A stretch of 64,000 nucleotides of DNA, taken from positions 1-64,000 of the forward strand of contig CANMUM010000009.1 of assembly GCA_947501025.1 (NCBI GenBank), in the 5' to 3' direction. A program made the translations under genes and the position numbers. The DNA comes from an uncultured Paracoccaceae bacterium. Lineage in GTDB: Bacteria > Pseudomonadota > Alphaproteobacteria > Rhodobacterales > Rhodobacteraceae. This document shows, one piece after another, positions 9,478-19,094 of the stretch (positions are counted from its first letter, which is position 1; each line of letters opens with the position of its first letter). A model generated the notes under the pieces. The model was not told the origin of the DNA. It worked only from the letters and a program-made list of their open reading frames with translations, and did no database searches.

Positions 9478-9936
9478 CTATCCTTTAGGTGGCTGCATCA
9501 TTGCCGTAAAATCGGCTTCACAAGCTTTTTCACCGCCTGCAAATGCTTCCCCATGAAATTTCCACACTTTGCCACCTGGACGTGTAACGGTAACTTTCAT
9601 CTCCAAACAATCACCAGGAACGACCATGCGGCGAAACTTCACATTATCAATACCCATAAAATAAACCGACATTTTCTTATCAACGAGATCAAGTGTCTTG
9701 CCAACCAAGATTGCTGCTGTTTGCGCCATGGCCTCAATAATTAAAACGCCAGGCATAACGGGTTGATCAGGGAAATGACCCGTAAAATGCGGCTCATTCA
9801 TCGTGACATTTTTAACCCCAACAGCACTTTCGTTTGGAACGATATCTTTCACACGATCGACAAGTAGAAACGGATAACGATGCGGAATAATGCGCATAAT
9901 TTCTTCAATATTTACGATGTCATTGGCTTGCGTCAT
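9478..9936 (-). CDS. fabZ: 3-hydroxyacyl-ACP dehydratase FabZ
   Basis: 152 residues, hot-dog fold. Dehydrates 3-hydroxyacyl-ACP in fatty acid elongation and so competes with LpxA for the same substrate. The active site is His54 in [12 protein letters not shown] and Glu68 in IIEAMAQ, with the entry motif [14 protein letters not shown] at 16-29. It starts inside the last 17 nt of the skp gene, with AGGA 8 nt before the ATG. Confidence 0.97.
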   Translation of the reverse strand: MTQANDIVNIEEIMRIIPHRYPFLLVDRVKDIVPNESAVGVKNVTMNEPHFTGHFPDQPVMPGVLIIEAMAQTAAILVGKTLDLVDKKMSVYFMGIDNVKFRRMVVPGDCLEMKVTVTRPGGKVWKFHGEAFAGGEKACEADFTAMMQPPKG

Positions 9937-10600
9937 TTGAATTATCCTTGTTTATTTCATTTTCAATTTGAGAAGTTGCATTATCTACACTATCAGATTC
10001 TGGTTGAGTATTTTCAACAGGCGCAAACAAAATTTCATTATAAATATTTGGATTTTTTATATATTCTCTATCCAAAACAGCCACAAGTGATGGGCTAAAA
10101 TCAATAGATGGATCACTCCAAATAACTGTATCGCTATCCAAAATCATTTTGACACCGTTTTGAGTTGCAATCGTTCTGCTAATGCCAACAAGAATACTAT
10201 CAAAACGTTGCCTCCATATACTATTGGTGCGTAAACGGATCTGTTCTTTGACCAAAAAATCAGATCGCGTTTTTTCAACTTTTTCCGAAAATTCTTTCGC
10301 TAATACCGCGAAATCCTCACTGGTCATTTGTTCTCTTCTTATTGCAAGATCCGCCTCTTGTGATTGCAATTCTTCGGTTTGCTTTTCATCTTCGGCTTTC
10401 AAAGCCTCAAACGCAGCCTCTTCGCGTTTGAGAAGCTCTTCACCCATTTCGCTATTTAATAAAATATAGTTTTGATCAACAATCCAAACCGCACTTTGTG
10501 ACTGAATCGGCGTATCTTGAGCTGAAAGATAAAATGGACAAAATACCAATGCAATCAGCATTGAAATCCTGTTCATTTTAAATGCCATCAGCCTTCTCAT
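9920..10600 (-). CDS. skp: Skp/OmpH-like periplasmic chaperone
   Basis: 226 residues with an N-terminal signal sequence ([19 protein letters not shown], cleaved near AQ) and a long charged coiled-coil region (residues 60-130, rich in Glu, Lys and Ala), as in OmpH/Skp chaperones that hold unfolded outer-membrane proteins for BamA. The first ATG (10600) shares a base with the bamA stop; the Met at codon 9 is an alternative. It is longer than E. coli Skp (161 aa), with an acidic Asn/Ser-rich tail that overlaps fabZ. Confidence 0.85.
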   Translation of the reverse strand: MRRLMAFKMNRISMLIALVFCPFYLSAQDTPIQSQSAVWIVDQNYILLNSEMGEELLKREEAAFEALKAEDEKQTEELQSQEADLAIRREQMTSEDFAVLAKEFSEKVEKTRSDFLVKEQIRLRTNSIWRQRFDSILVGISRTIATQNGVKMILDSDTVIWSDPSIDFSPSLVAVLDREYIKNPNIYNEILFAPVENTQPESDSVDNATSQIENEINKDNSNDASQ

Positions 10601-12891
10601 TAAAACTTTGAAACGAATGAAACCGTAAATTCTTCAGTCTCATCATAGTCTTCTTTTTGATATGGGTCCGCAAAGTTAAATGAAAGCGTTTGTCCACCCA
10701 AATTCCAAAGCAGGCTTAAACCACGCGTTCCCCGCAATATGAAACTATCGTCGATAACACCAGAGGCGCCACCATCAACATCATCAAGGCCCCATACAGA
10801 ACCAACTTCCCAAAATGCAGCAGCAGATATCCCAAAGGTTTCTGGCAAACCTAAAGGGAACGTCAAATTCGCCCGTGCCAATGCATAATAATTACCACCA
10901 AGGGCAACATCTACATCTCCCGAGACGTCACGTGGCCCAAGTCCACCTGAATTAAAACCTGTCAGACCATTATTGCCGCCAAGCTGATATCGCTCATTAA
11001 TCCTTACAGAAGTTGAATCACCATAAGCTTGGATGGCACCACCCTCAACTTCTGCCGATAGAACAATATCATCATTCCAAACTGGGTAGAAAACCTTTGC
11101 TTTCGTCGCAGCTTGCGTCCATTGCGCATCTCCACCAAGACCTGCAATTTTACCGCCTGCCCTAAAAATCCAGCCTTTTGATGGGCTATTTGCGCTATCT
11201 GTTTTATCAATAACCCAAGATGCCGAAACACCAGAAGTGATAACCTCTCCTTCATCGGCCACTACAAGTGGAGATGGATTATCGTAATCTTCCGTGGTCA
11301 AATCATTAGATCTAATAAAATATCCCAAAGTTAATCTTGAATTGTCACCCGTTGGCAATGACAAACGCGGCTCAAAACCAATATTGGTCATCGCATAACT
11401 CGATGCTGAGCTTGAACTTTCTGAGTAATAAAGATCAAATGCACCAAGTAGATCACGATCAAACAAGGCAGGCTCAGCAAAACTCAAACGACCCGTCTGA
11501 GAAGTTGCACCATAATCGATTGAAAGAGAGAGATATTGCCCACGTCCAAGAAAATTTCGCTCCGTAAAACTGGCATTTAAGCTCCATGAATCGCTGGAGG
11601 AATATCCGCCACCAAATGAGAGGGAGCCCGTATTGGCTTCTTCAACTTCAACATCAATAATCTTTTTATCACTTGTTGATCCTTCGCGCGCCGCGACCTG
11701 AACCTGACTGAAAAAGCCAAGTGACTCCAATTCTTCACGCGCTTCCGTAATTTTTCTTGCATTTAACGGATCGCCTTCTGATGTTTCGAATTTTCTACGG
11801 ATAACGCGGTCAATTGTTTGATCATTTCCATGAATATCGATACGTTCCACATAAACACGGCTCGCATTCGTGAGCACAAATTCAACGTCTAGAAGACCAT
11901 CGTTTTCACGCGTCGTGATCACTGGGTTCGCACGCAGAAATGGCAGCCCACGTCTCTCAGCTTCAACTTCAATAGCTTCAATAGAATCCACTATATCGCT
12001 CGCTTTATAGGTCCTACCTGACCGAACACTCACTAATGGTTGGAAGATATTGGTTTCAACTCCTGCGATTTCACTCACATAAGTGACATTCCCAATGTCA
12101 TATTTTGGCCCTTCTAAGATCGAGTATGAAATATAGAAATTACCTCCAGCATCGTAATCTGCTGAGGAAGCTCTAATTTGAGCATCATAATACCCATTAT
12201 CGCGGTAATAATTTAAGATCGCGTCTTTATCGGAAGCCAATTTTTCGGTTGCAAAATTATCTTGAGAAAAAAGGTTTGAGAAAATCCCTGCTTCTGAAGA
12301 GTTCACCACCCTGCGCAATGTCCAATCCGAAACTTTATCATTGCCACTAAATGTAACACGGTCAATTTCTGAAACAGAGCCCTCATCAATCACAAAAATC
12401 AGTTTGTAAGTGCCATTTCCATTTGAAATCGCTTGCGCTTTTACATCAATATCAAAACGTGAACGAGCCGCATAAAGGCGGCGAATAGATTGAATATCTT
12501 CTTCAATTTTTGCCTTATCTAGGCCATCACGCGCACCAAGTGATACATTTGAAGCTATTTCTTCATCTTTAACCTTATCGTTTCCTTCAAAATAAACACC
12601 ACTGATCGTTGCGTTTTCAACGACGGTAATCACAGCACGTCCATTTGAAACTCGCACATCGACATCAGAGAAAAGGCCAGAAGTGTAAAGACGTTGGATG
12701 GCATTATTTAGCCCAGAATCATCAACCGCAACACCTTGTGTAAGACCAGCCGTCCCCAGAACAATGCTGTCTTGGATACGTTCATTGCCGACAACTTGGA
12801 AGCTTGAATAACTTGCGGCCCAAGCCTGCCCTGCAACCATGAGCGCTGCAACTGATGTAGCGACTTTACGCGTAAAACTCATCTTTTTCAT
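10600..12891 (-). CDS. bamA: outer-membrane protein assembly factor BamA
   Basis: 763 residues: signal peptide (AAL...GQAWA-AS), five POTRA domains over about residues 25-420, then a 16-strand surface-antigen barrel ending in the aromatic C-terminus FVSKF. It is the central insertase for outer-membrane beta-barrel proteins. AGGTGG precedes the ATG. It lies between rseP and skp, so protease, insertase and chaperone for envelope proteins are made together. Confidence 0.96.
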   Translation of the reverse strand: MKKMSFTRKVATSVAALMVAGQAWAASYSSFQVVGNERIQDSIVLGTAGLTQGVAVDDSGLNNAIQRLYTSGLFSDVDVRVSNGRAVITVVENATISGVYFEGNDKVKDEEIASNVSLGARDGLDKAKIEEDIQSIRRLYAARSRFDIDVKAQAISNGNGTYKLIFVIDEGSVSEIDRVTFSGNDKVSDWTLRRVVNSSEAGIFSNLFSQDNFATEKLASDKDAILNYYRDNGYYDAQIRASSADYDAGGNFYISYSILEGPKYDIGNVTYVSEIAGVETNIFQPLVSVRSGRTYKASDIVDSIEAIEVEAERRGLPFLRANPVITTRENDGLLDVEFVLTNASRVYVERIDIHGNDQTIDRVIRRKFETSEGDPLNARKITEAREELESLGFFSQVQVAAREGSTSDKKIIDVEVEEANTGSLSFGGGYSSSDSWSLNASFTERNFLGRGQYLSLSIDYGATSQTGRLSFAEPALFDRDLLGAFDLYYSESSSSASSYAMTNIGFEPRLSLPTGDNSRLTLGYFIRSNDLTTEDYDNPSPLVVADEGEVITSGVSASWVIDKTDSANSPSKGWIFRAGGKIAGLGGDAQWTQAATKAKVFYPVWNDDIVLSAEVEGGAIQAYGDSTSVRINERYQLGGNNGLTGFNSGGLGPRDVSGDVDVALGGNYYALARANLTFPLGLPETFGISAAAFWEVGSVWGLDDVDGGASGVIDDSFILRGTRGLSLLWNLGGQTLSFNFADPYQKEDYDETEEFTVSFVSKF

Positions 12892-12911
12892 ATTCCACCT
12901 AAACTTTTCTA

Positions 12912-14153
12912 CTAACCAAATAACTCGCGAGTTGTTGTGTATAACATTAATCCCATGAGCAGGATGAATCCAAGCGCAAAAATAGCATTTAAGAATGATT
13001 GAGGCGGTAATTTGCCAAAAATACGCTCATAAGTGATCAAAACGATATGACCACCATCAAGAATCGGCAAAGGCAGCAGATTTAAAAAGCCAATTGCACT
13101 CGACATAAGCGCCATCATCCACACAAAATTCCATATGCCGTAACTTGCGCTCTCTTCCGCCATTTGGCCAATGCCAACGGGGCCAGACATTGCATCAATT
13201 CCAACACGTCCCGTAACGAGATCACGAATCCCATCCCAAGAGGTCGTAATAATCCAAAATGTCGAACTGATCGCATATTTTCCACTATCGATAAAACTTA
13301 GTGGCTCATGAGCCGTTTCATAGAAACCACCAAAATTGACGCCGATGCGCGGCGTCGACAATGTTCCATCTTCAAGCTCAACCGCTTTTGGCAAAATATC
13401 AAAGCTTAAATTCTCTCCCCCACGCAAAACATCAATTTGAACCATTTGATCACCATTTTCGGCAATCAGATCAATTGCATCAGATGTGAGGATTACATCT
13501 TGATCATTAATAGACATAATCATATCGCCCATCTCAATGCCCTGTTTAAATGCTTCAAGGCTCGGATCAAGCCCCACAATAACAGCTGCGTTAGGATTCA
13601 TCGCCTTAAGGGCAACATTTTGACCATCACGATCGACAACAATGTCGATCATCCGATCTTCGGCTTGGGTCATTGTATAAAAATCTTCCAAAGTCGAAAT
13701 TGCTTGGCCATTCACAGAAAGAATTTCGTCGCCTTTTTGCAAATCTGTTTCAACGTAATAGACACGCTCGATGACCTTGCTTCCCGCCTGTGGGCCATAA
13801 CTCGCCGCATAGATAAAAAAGATAATTATAGAAAGGAAAAAATTCGCAAATGGTCCAGCAAACAATGTCGCGATTTTAGCGCCATATGTGGCCAAATATT
13901 TTGTTTTTTTTACATCCATATTAGGAAAACCCGTGCCATTAGCGTCATTTGCAAACTTCACGTAACCTCCAAATGGCAGAGCACCCAAACGCCAAATGGT
14001 TCCATCGCGAGCTGTGCCGCGCCAAAGCTCTGGACCAAAACCGACTGAGAAAACTTCTGGGCGAATGCCAGACCATTTACCAATATAAAAATGCCCAAGT
14101 TCATGAATAACCACAATGGGAACCATCATTAAAAGAAAGTATAGTATAAACAT
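12912..14153 (-). CDS. rseP: site-2 protease RseP
   Basis: 413-residue inner-membrane zinc metalloprotease (M50). HELGH at 17-21 binds zinc in the first membrane segment, and LPILDGGH near residue 360 supplies the other zinc ligand. One or two PDZ domains fill the periplasmic middle part. It cleaves anti-sigma factors or signal-peptide remnants within the membrane. AAGG is 7 nt before the ATG. Confidence 0.95.
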   Translation of the reverse strand: MFILYFLLMMVPIVVIHELGHFYIGKWSGIRPEVFSVGFGPELWRGTARDGTIWRLGALPFGGYVKFANDANGTGFPNMDVKKTKYLATYGAKIATLFAGPFANFFLSIIIFFIYAASYGPQAGSKVIERVYYVETDLQKGDEILSVNGQAISTLEDFYTMTQAEDRMIDIVVDRDGQNVALKAMNPNAAVIVGLDPSLEAFKQGIEMGDMIMSINDQDVILTSDAIDLIAENGDQMVQIDVLRGGENLSFDILPKAVELEDGTLSTPRIGVNFGGFYETAHEPLSFIDSGKYAISSTFWIITTSWDGIRDLVTGRVGIDAMSGPVGIGQMAEESASYGIWNFVWMMALMSSAIGFLNLLPLPILDGGHIVLITYERIFGKLPPQSFLNAIFALGFILLMGLMLYTTTRELFG

Positions 14154-14172
14154 TACAATGCCTTAATATGTT

Positions 14173-15321
14173 TTAATTAATGTAATTTCGCGCAAGTTCG
14201 CGTGCAAGTTGGTCAGCTTCCTTGATGACAGGTAAGCTATCTGGAGCCGATTTCCAATCCCCATGTACCATCACTTTTTCGACAATATCAGCCATTTGCA
14301 AAAAACCGATATTCCCAGCCATAAATCCATCAAGCGCAATTTCTTTGGCTGCATTAAATGCAGCACCTTCACAGCCCGAACCATTCATCACTTCACGCGC
14401 AAGGCGCAGTGCTGGAAAGCGTTTTTCATCAGGAGCACTAAAATCAAGAGCGCCTATCTTAGCCAAATCCAAACGATCAACACCCGATTTCCCGCGTTTG
14501 GGATAATGAATAGCATAAGCAATGGCATGGCGCATATCTGGAACGCCAAGCTGTGCAAGCTGCCCCCCATCCGTAAACTCCACAAGTGAATGAATTATCG
14601 ATTGGGGATGCACCAAAACATCAATATCCTCAGATGCGACACCAAATAATTGTTGAGCCTCAATCATTTCAAGAGCTTTATTGAACATACTCGCGCTGTC
14701 AATAGTGATCCGAGCGCCCATATCCCAATTTGGATGTTTTAAAGCATCTTCAAGGCCAACATCTTGCATTTTTTCATAGGACCAATCGCGAAATGGGCCG
14801 CCAGATGCCGTCAGGATGATTTTGTGAATAGCCGAACGATCTTGCCCTTCAAGAACTTGAAAAATAGCACTATGTTCGCTGTCCACGGGCACAATTTGTG
14901 TGCCGCCCTTTTGGCAATTCGACAGCAATAACTGCCCCGCACATACCAAGCTTTCCTTATTGGCCAATGCCAATGTCTTTGCATTGCACGCTGCAGCAAG
15001 GCTGATAGGCAACCCCGCTGCACCAACAATAGCATTCAAGCAAATATCAGTTTCTCGAGAAGCCCCCTCAACTAAGCCTTCTGATCCAGTCAAAATTTCA
15101 ATATTCGGAAAGTTTTCCTTGAGAATATCCTCTTGCTCAGAGGTTGAAACGCATATGACTTCAGGGCTGAATTCATTCGTAATTTGCAACAATGCATCCA
15201 TATTTGAATGTGCCGAGATCACATTGAGCTTAAAGCCATCAGAGTGGTCTCTTAATATTTGCAATGCCGATGTACCAATTGATCCAGTGACACCAAATAT
15301 AGATATTGTTTTCATCCGCAT
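14173..15321 (-). CDS. dxr: 1-deoxy-D-xylulose 5-phosphate reductoisomerase
   Basis: Makes 2-C-methyl-D-erythritol 4-phosphate in the non-mevalonate isoprenoid pathway and so supplies UppS nearby. NADPH motif GVTGSIGTSAL at the N-terminus, then LANKESLVCAG, metal and substrate residues in PVDSEHSAIFQ, and SGGPFRDW. The ATG at 15321 overlaps the cdsA stop (TGATG); MKTISIF at 15315 is the other choice. About 382 residues, normal. Confidence 0.96.
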   Translation of the reverse strand: MRMKTISIFGVTGSIGTSALQILRDHSDGFKLNVISAHSNMDALLQITNEFSPEVICVSTSEQEDILKENFPNIEILTGSEGLVEGASRETDICLNAIVGAAGLPISLAAACNAKTLALANKESLVCAGQLLLSNCQKGGTQIVPVDSEHSAIFQVLEGQDRSAIHKIILTASGGPFRDWSYEKMQDVGLEDALKHPNWDMGARITIDSASMFNKALEMIEAQQLFGVASEDIDVLVHPQSIIHSLVEFTDGGQLAQLGVPDMRHAIAYAIHYPKRGKSGVDRLDLAKIGALDFSAPDEKRFPALRLAREVMNGSGCEGAAFNAAKEIALDGFMAGNIGFLQMADIVEKVMVHGDWKSAPDSLPVIKEADQLARELARNYIN

Positions 15322-16133
15322 CAAAGTGCCCAGATTGCCAATGTTAATAAAATTAAAATTGGGCCGATGCTATCAAAACGGTCAAGAATACCCCCATGAG
15401 ATCGCAAGGTTTCGCCAGAATCCTTGACATTAAATTTGCGCTTAAACATGCTTTCCCCAAGATCGCCCATTTGCCCAGCAAAGGCTAAAAGCCAAAACAA
15501 GATCACTTGAAAAATGATATGAATGCTTGAAATTTCTGGAACTAAAAAATGGCAATAAATCACAGCTGCTATAATTGCAAAAATCCAACCACCTATAGCA
15601 CCTTCCCAAGTTTTATTTGGCGAAATAACGGGTGCGAATTTTGTACGGCCAAGCATTTTGCCAACAAAATAAGCAGCGCTATCTGAAAACACACTGATGA
15701 CCAAAGCAAGCCCCAATATCACAAGCCCATGCTTGGGCTCACCATGAAATATTTGTCCAGAACGCAAAGCATAAGCCAGCACAACAAGCATCCCCAGCAA
15801 TGCTTGACCCATTGCCAAAATATCTCGATTATGTGAGCGCTCAATTTTAAAAATAACAACAGAATTGACCACGACCATTAGCAGTGCAAAATTTATATTA
15901 TATATTGAAATAATAGCTGCTAGGATGTTCAGCCCCAAAGCCAGACGGGTCTGCCATGTATAAAACCGTTCTCTTGTTTGCGTGGCTATACGTCGGCATT
16001 CATGCAGACCTACAAAACCTATCGTCACAAATAAGAGCCATGCCGTCATGGGATGAACAATGAGCATTATAAGTGGAATGGGCGCTAAAATAAGCACATC
16101 TTTTATGCGGGGTTGCAGTTTTAATCCGAACAT
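15321..16133 (-). CDS. cdsA: phosphatidate cytidylyltransferase
   Basis: About 270 residues with seven or eight membrane segments. Makes CDP-diacylglycerol from phosphatidic acid and CTP for all phospholipids. The CDS signature lies in SDSAAYFVGKMLGRTKFAP and ISPNKTWEGAIGG. The ATG at 16133 overlaps the uppS stop in TGATG, and its own stop overlaps dxr in the same way. Confidence 0.95.
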   Translation of the reverse strand: MFGLKLQPRIKDVLILAPIPLIMLIVHPMTAWLLFVTIGFVGLHECRRIATQTRERFYTWQTRLALGLNILAAIISIYNINFALLMVVVNSVVIFKIERSHNRDILAMGQALLGMLVVLAYALRSGQIFHGEPKHGLVILGLALVISVFSDSAAYFVGKMLGRTKFAPVISPNKTWEGAIGGWIFAIIAAVIYCHFLVPEISSIHIIFQVILFWLLAFAGQMGDLGESMFKRKFNVKDSGETLRSHGGILDRFDSIGPILILLTLAIWAL

Positions 16134-16831
16134 CAATTGCCACCAAATCTACGTGTGCGCTCGTTATAATACGCAATGGATTTTTTCAATTCATTGGCAT
16201 CAAAATCAGGCCATAACGTATCGGTAAAATAAAGCTCAGCATATGCGGCTTGCCACAATAAGAAATTGGAAATGCGCTGTTCACCAGAGGTACGTACGAG
16301 CAAATCAACAGGAGGCGTTCCTGCTGTATCAAGCGCATTTTCAAACAGCTCTTTGGTTAAATCTTCAGGAGCAATATTTTGAGCAAGCAGCTTGCGTGTC
16401 GCACGCAAAATCTCATCATGGCCACCGTAATTCATCGCGACATTAAGTTGAAGCCCCGTATTTTCTTTCGTCTGATCTTCAAGCGAAATCATCATGGCAA
16501 TGAGATCTTTAGAAAAGGCCGCCTTATCACCAATAAATTTAACACGGACATTTTCACCAAGAATTTTAGCCGATTCCCGCTTTATATATTCGCGAAAAAT
16601 CCGCATAAGCCCGTTCACTTCAAATGAGGATCGCTTCCAGTTTTCTGTCGAAAATGCAAACAACGTCAGATGTCTAATGCCAAGCTTGGTGGATTCATCA
16701 AAAAGCTCGCCCACACGGTTCATGCCCGCTTCATGACCTGCAACGCGATTTTTCTTATGAATCTCGCCCCAGCGACCATTGCCATCCATAATGACAGCAA
16801 TGTGAAAATTATCCGGAAGTTGCAAGTTCAA
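16133..16831 (-). CDS. uppS: undecaprenyl diphosphate synthase (cis-prenyltransferase)
   Basis: 232 residues. Elongates farnesyl diphosphate with isopentenyl units to the C55 carrier for peptidoglycan and glycans. Motifs: MDGNGRWG (catalytic Asp), HxxG in RVAGHEAGM, the FAFSTENW block and the C-terminal RTSGEQRISNFLLWQAAY. The start is a TTG at 16831, 2 nt after the frr stop, with AGG about 8 nt upstream; there is no earlier fitting ATG. Confidence 0.96.
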   Translation of the reverse strand: MNLQLPDNFHIAVIMDGNGRWGEIHKKNRVAGHEAGMNRVGELFDESTKLGIRHLTLFAFSTENWKRSSFEVNGLMRIFREYIKRESAKILGENVRVKFIGDKAAFSKDLIAMMISLEDQTKENTGLQLNVAMNYGGHDEILRATRKLLAQNIAPEDLTKELFENALDTAGTPPVDLLVRTSGEQRISNFLLWQAAYAELYFTDTLWPDFDANELKKSIAYYNERTRRFGGN

Positions 16832-16833
16832 CC

Positions 16834-17394
16834 CTAAACCTGCATGATTTCAGCTTGTTTGGCTTCCAAAATTTTATCAATTTCAGCAATTTTAGCATCC
16901 GTGATCGTTTGAACTTCAGATTCATAAAATTTCTGATCATCTTCAGAAAGACCATCAGCCTTTGCTTTTTTGATCTGATCCATGCCATCACGACGCACAT
17001 TGCGCACAGCAATTTTTGCATTTTCGGCATATCCACCAGCAACCTTCGCAAATTCTTTGCGGCGCTCTTCGTTAAGCTCAGGAATTGGCAAGCGCAAAAC
17101 GGCTCCATCACCAACAGGATTTAGACCAAGACCCGAATTGATAATCGCTTTTTCTACAGCCCCAACCATTCCCCGATCCCAAACCGTCACGGTAATCATG
17201 CGTGGCTCTGGAACATTCACCGTTGCAACTTGTGTCAAAGGCATCATCGCTCCATAAGCATCAACATTCACAGCATCCAACATGCTTGATGATGCGCGCC
17301 CAGTACGCAACGAACCAAAGTCGCTCTTCAAAGAAGAAATAGCACCTTCCATACGTTTCTCAATGCCATCAAAATCAATTTCTACTTCGCTCAT
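16834..17394 (-). CDS. frr: ribosome recycling factor
   Basis: 186 residues, the usual length. Splits post-termination ribosomes together with EF-G. The conserved segments [28 protein letters not shown] and [16 protein letters not shown] are present. AAGGA stands 8 nt upstream of the ATG. It sits between pyrH and uppS, the classic order. Confidence 0.97.
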   Translation of the reverse strand: MSEVEIDFDGIEKRMEGAISSLKSDFGSLRTGRASSSMLDAVNVDAYGAMMPLTQVATVNVPEPRMITVTVWDRGMVGAVEKAIINSGLGLNPVGDGAVLRLPIPELNEERRKEFAKVAGGYAENAKIAVRNVRRDGMDQIKKAKADGLSEDDQKFYESEVQTITDAKIAEIDKILEAKQAEIMQV

Positions 17395-17409
17395 AATCGC
17401 GTTCCTTCT

Positions 17410-18138
17410 TTATGGTTCAACAACAGTGTGTTTGCCTTGGCCTTTCAAAATTGCCGCGACACCACCTTCTGTATCGAGTGAGAATACAACAATTGGTAGC
17501 GCATTGTCACGCGCCAATGCAATTGCGCTTGCATCCATCACTTTCAAATTTTTATGCAAAACTTCATCATAGCTCACACGTGAATAACGCTTTGCATCTG
17601 GATTGGTTTTGGGATCAGAATCATAGATGCCATCAACTTGTGTACCTTTAAAAAGAGCATCACAAGCCATTTCGCTTGCGCGCAATGTCGCGGCTGTATC
17701 TGTTGTGAAATAAGGGTTTCCTGTGCCTGCTGCAAAAATACACACACGCTTCTTTTCAAGATGGCGCACAGCACGTCTGCGAATATAAGGCTCAGCAACT
17801 TCATCCATCCGAATGGCTGATATCACACGCGTATTGATATTGAGGCCTTCAAGGGCCGATTGCATCGCAAGCGCGTTCATAACAGTCGCAAGCATCCCCA
17901 TATAATCAGCCGTGGTGCGCTCCATGCCTTGAGCAGATCCCGCAATCCCACGGAAAATATTACCGCCACCAATCACAACACAAATCTCAATACCAAGATC
18001 ATGAACTTCTTTGATTTGATCAGCGACTTGTGCAACAGTTGCGGGGTTAAGGCCATATCCGCGATCCCCCATAAGCGCCTCCCCTGAAACTTTAATCATA
18101 ATACGATTATAATCCTGAATTGGGGAATCTTGTGTCAT
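17410..18138 (-). CDS. pyrH: UMP kinase
   Basis: 242 residues of the amino-acid kinase fold. Phosphorylates UMP to UDP in pyrimidine nucleotide synthesis. Motifs [22 protein letters not shown] and [11 protein letters not shown] are typical. AAGGA is 7 nt before the ATG. In most proteobacteria rpsB-tsf lie upstream; here a glycosyltransferase and prfB do. A possible promoter lies at 18156-18184. Confidence 0.97.
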   Translation of the reverse strand: MTQDSPIQDYNRIMIKVSGEALMGDRGYGLNPATVAQVADQIKEVHDLGIEICVVIGGGNIFRGIAGSAQGMERTTADYMGMLATVMNALAMQSALEGLNINTRVISAIRMDEVAEPYIRRRAVRHLEKKRVCIFAAGTGNPYFTTDTAATLRASEMACDALFKGTQVDGIYDSDPKTNPDAKRYSRVSYDEVLHKNLKVMDASAIALARDNALPIVVFSLDTEGGVAAILKGQGKHTVVEP

Positions 18139-18155
18139 GGGCCGTCCTTTTTATA

Positions 18156-18184
18156 TTTTTATCGTTTTGGCGAAAAATGCTCAA
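18156..18184 (-). promoter_or_regulatory. possible promoter of pyrH
   Basis: On the minus strand TTGAGC (18184-18179), 17 nt, TAAAAA (18161-18156), about 18 nt upstream of the pyrH start, in the only sizeable gap in this part of the minus-strand run. Match to consensus is moderate. Confidence 0.35.
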
Positions 18185-18233
18185 AATGGCAAGCTCGAAC
18201 TTTAACTTAAAATAGAAACGCATAAAATTATTG

Positions 18234-19079
18234 TTATGCTATAACTGAATGTTTTTTGAGTTTACGTGCTGTGACTAAAATTGACCTCCTCAGCATAGAT
18301 CGCATTTTCCATTCCGATGATGCTTCTACAAACTCAGACAAGCTCTTATGACCAGCATCATCCACGTTCACCTCAAGTTCTGGCTTGCGCAATTCTCTAG
18401 CAATTGCATTAAATCGTGCAAATGCAGTATAAATAGTAAGCTTTTTCCGATTTATCACACTGGAACCACTATGCTTGCGGTATTTTATAAGAATATCAGG
18501 GATATTTGCAAAATTTCCTTGGGTGGCTAGTCTTAAAAACAATTCATAATCTTCTGCAATATTAAATTTAGGATTATAACCGCCAACCACTTCAAATGCG
18601 CTTCTATTTATCATACAGGCTGGGTTCATAATTGTATTCTTCACAATCAATTTTCGTTTAATGACTTGCGGTTTCAGCTCCGCTTCGATTGTCGAATAAT
18701 GCTCCAAATTGGGCCCACAAACATTAAGACTGCCACTTACCACACATAAATCATCACCACTTTCCATTTTGCGCAATAAAAACTCAATACGTTCGGGATA
18801 TGAATAATCATCACTATCCATGCGCACAATATAAGGTGCGTTACCCTTGGAAATCGCAAAATTTAAAACCTCAGGTAGATTCATATTGGGGCCATCAAAG
18901 ACCTCAATCCTTGGGTCCGTATAATTTTTCGCTATTGCCATAGTCTGATCGCGGGAGCCATTATCAACAATGATCAATCTAAAATTCTGATAGCTCTGAG
19001 CCAAAATGCTTTCTATGGCTTCACCGATATAGCGAGCGCGGTTCTTAGCAGGCATGATTATATCGACAACTGGTTTCAT
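18234..19079 (-). CDS. family 2 glycosyltransferase
   Basis: 281 residues of GT-A fold. PVVDIIMPAKNRARYIGEAI opens the nucleotide-sugar domain, VDNGSRDQT follows, and VRMDSDDYS around residue 90 holds the metal-binding DxD. Residues 165-180 (NIAEDYELFLRLATQG) carry the ED base typical of GT2. No membrane segment, so probably a cytoplasmic enzyme of surface polysaccharide or glycolipid synthesis. Acceptor and sugar cannot be told. Its place between prfB and pyrH is unusual; the ribosome-binding site is weak. Confidence 0.85.
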   Translation of the reverse strand: MKPVVDIIMPAKNRARYIGEAIESILAQSYQNFRLIIVDNGSRDQTMAIAKNYTDPRIEVFDGPNMNLPEVLNFAISKGNAPYIVRMDSDDYSYPERIEFLLRKMESGDDLCVVSGSLNVCGPNLEHYSTIEAELKPQVIKRKLIVKNTIMNPACMINRSAFEVVGGYNPKFNIAEDYELFLRLATQGNFANIPDILIKYRKHSGSSVINRKKLTIYTAFARFNAIARELRKPELEVNVDDAGHKSLSEFVEASSEWKMRSMLRRSILVTARKLKKHSVIA

Positions 19080-19094
19080 ATATAGCCTAAAAAT

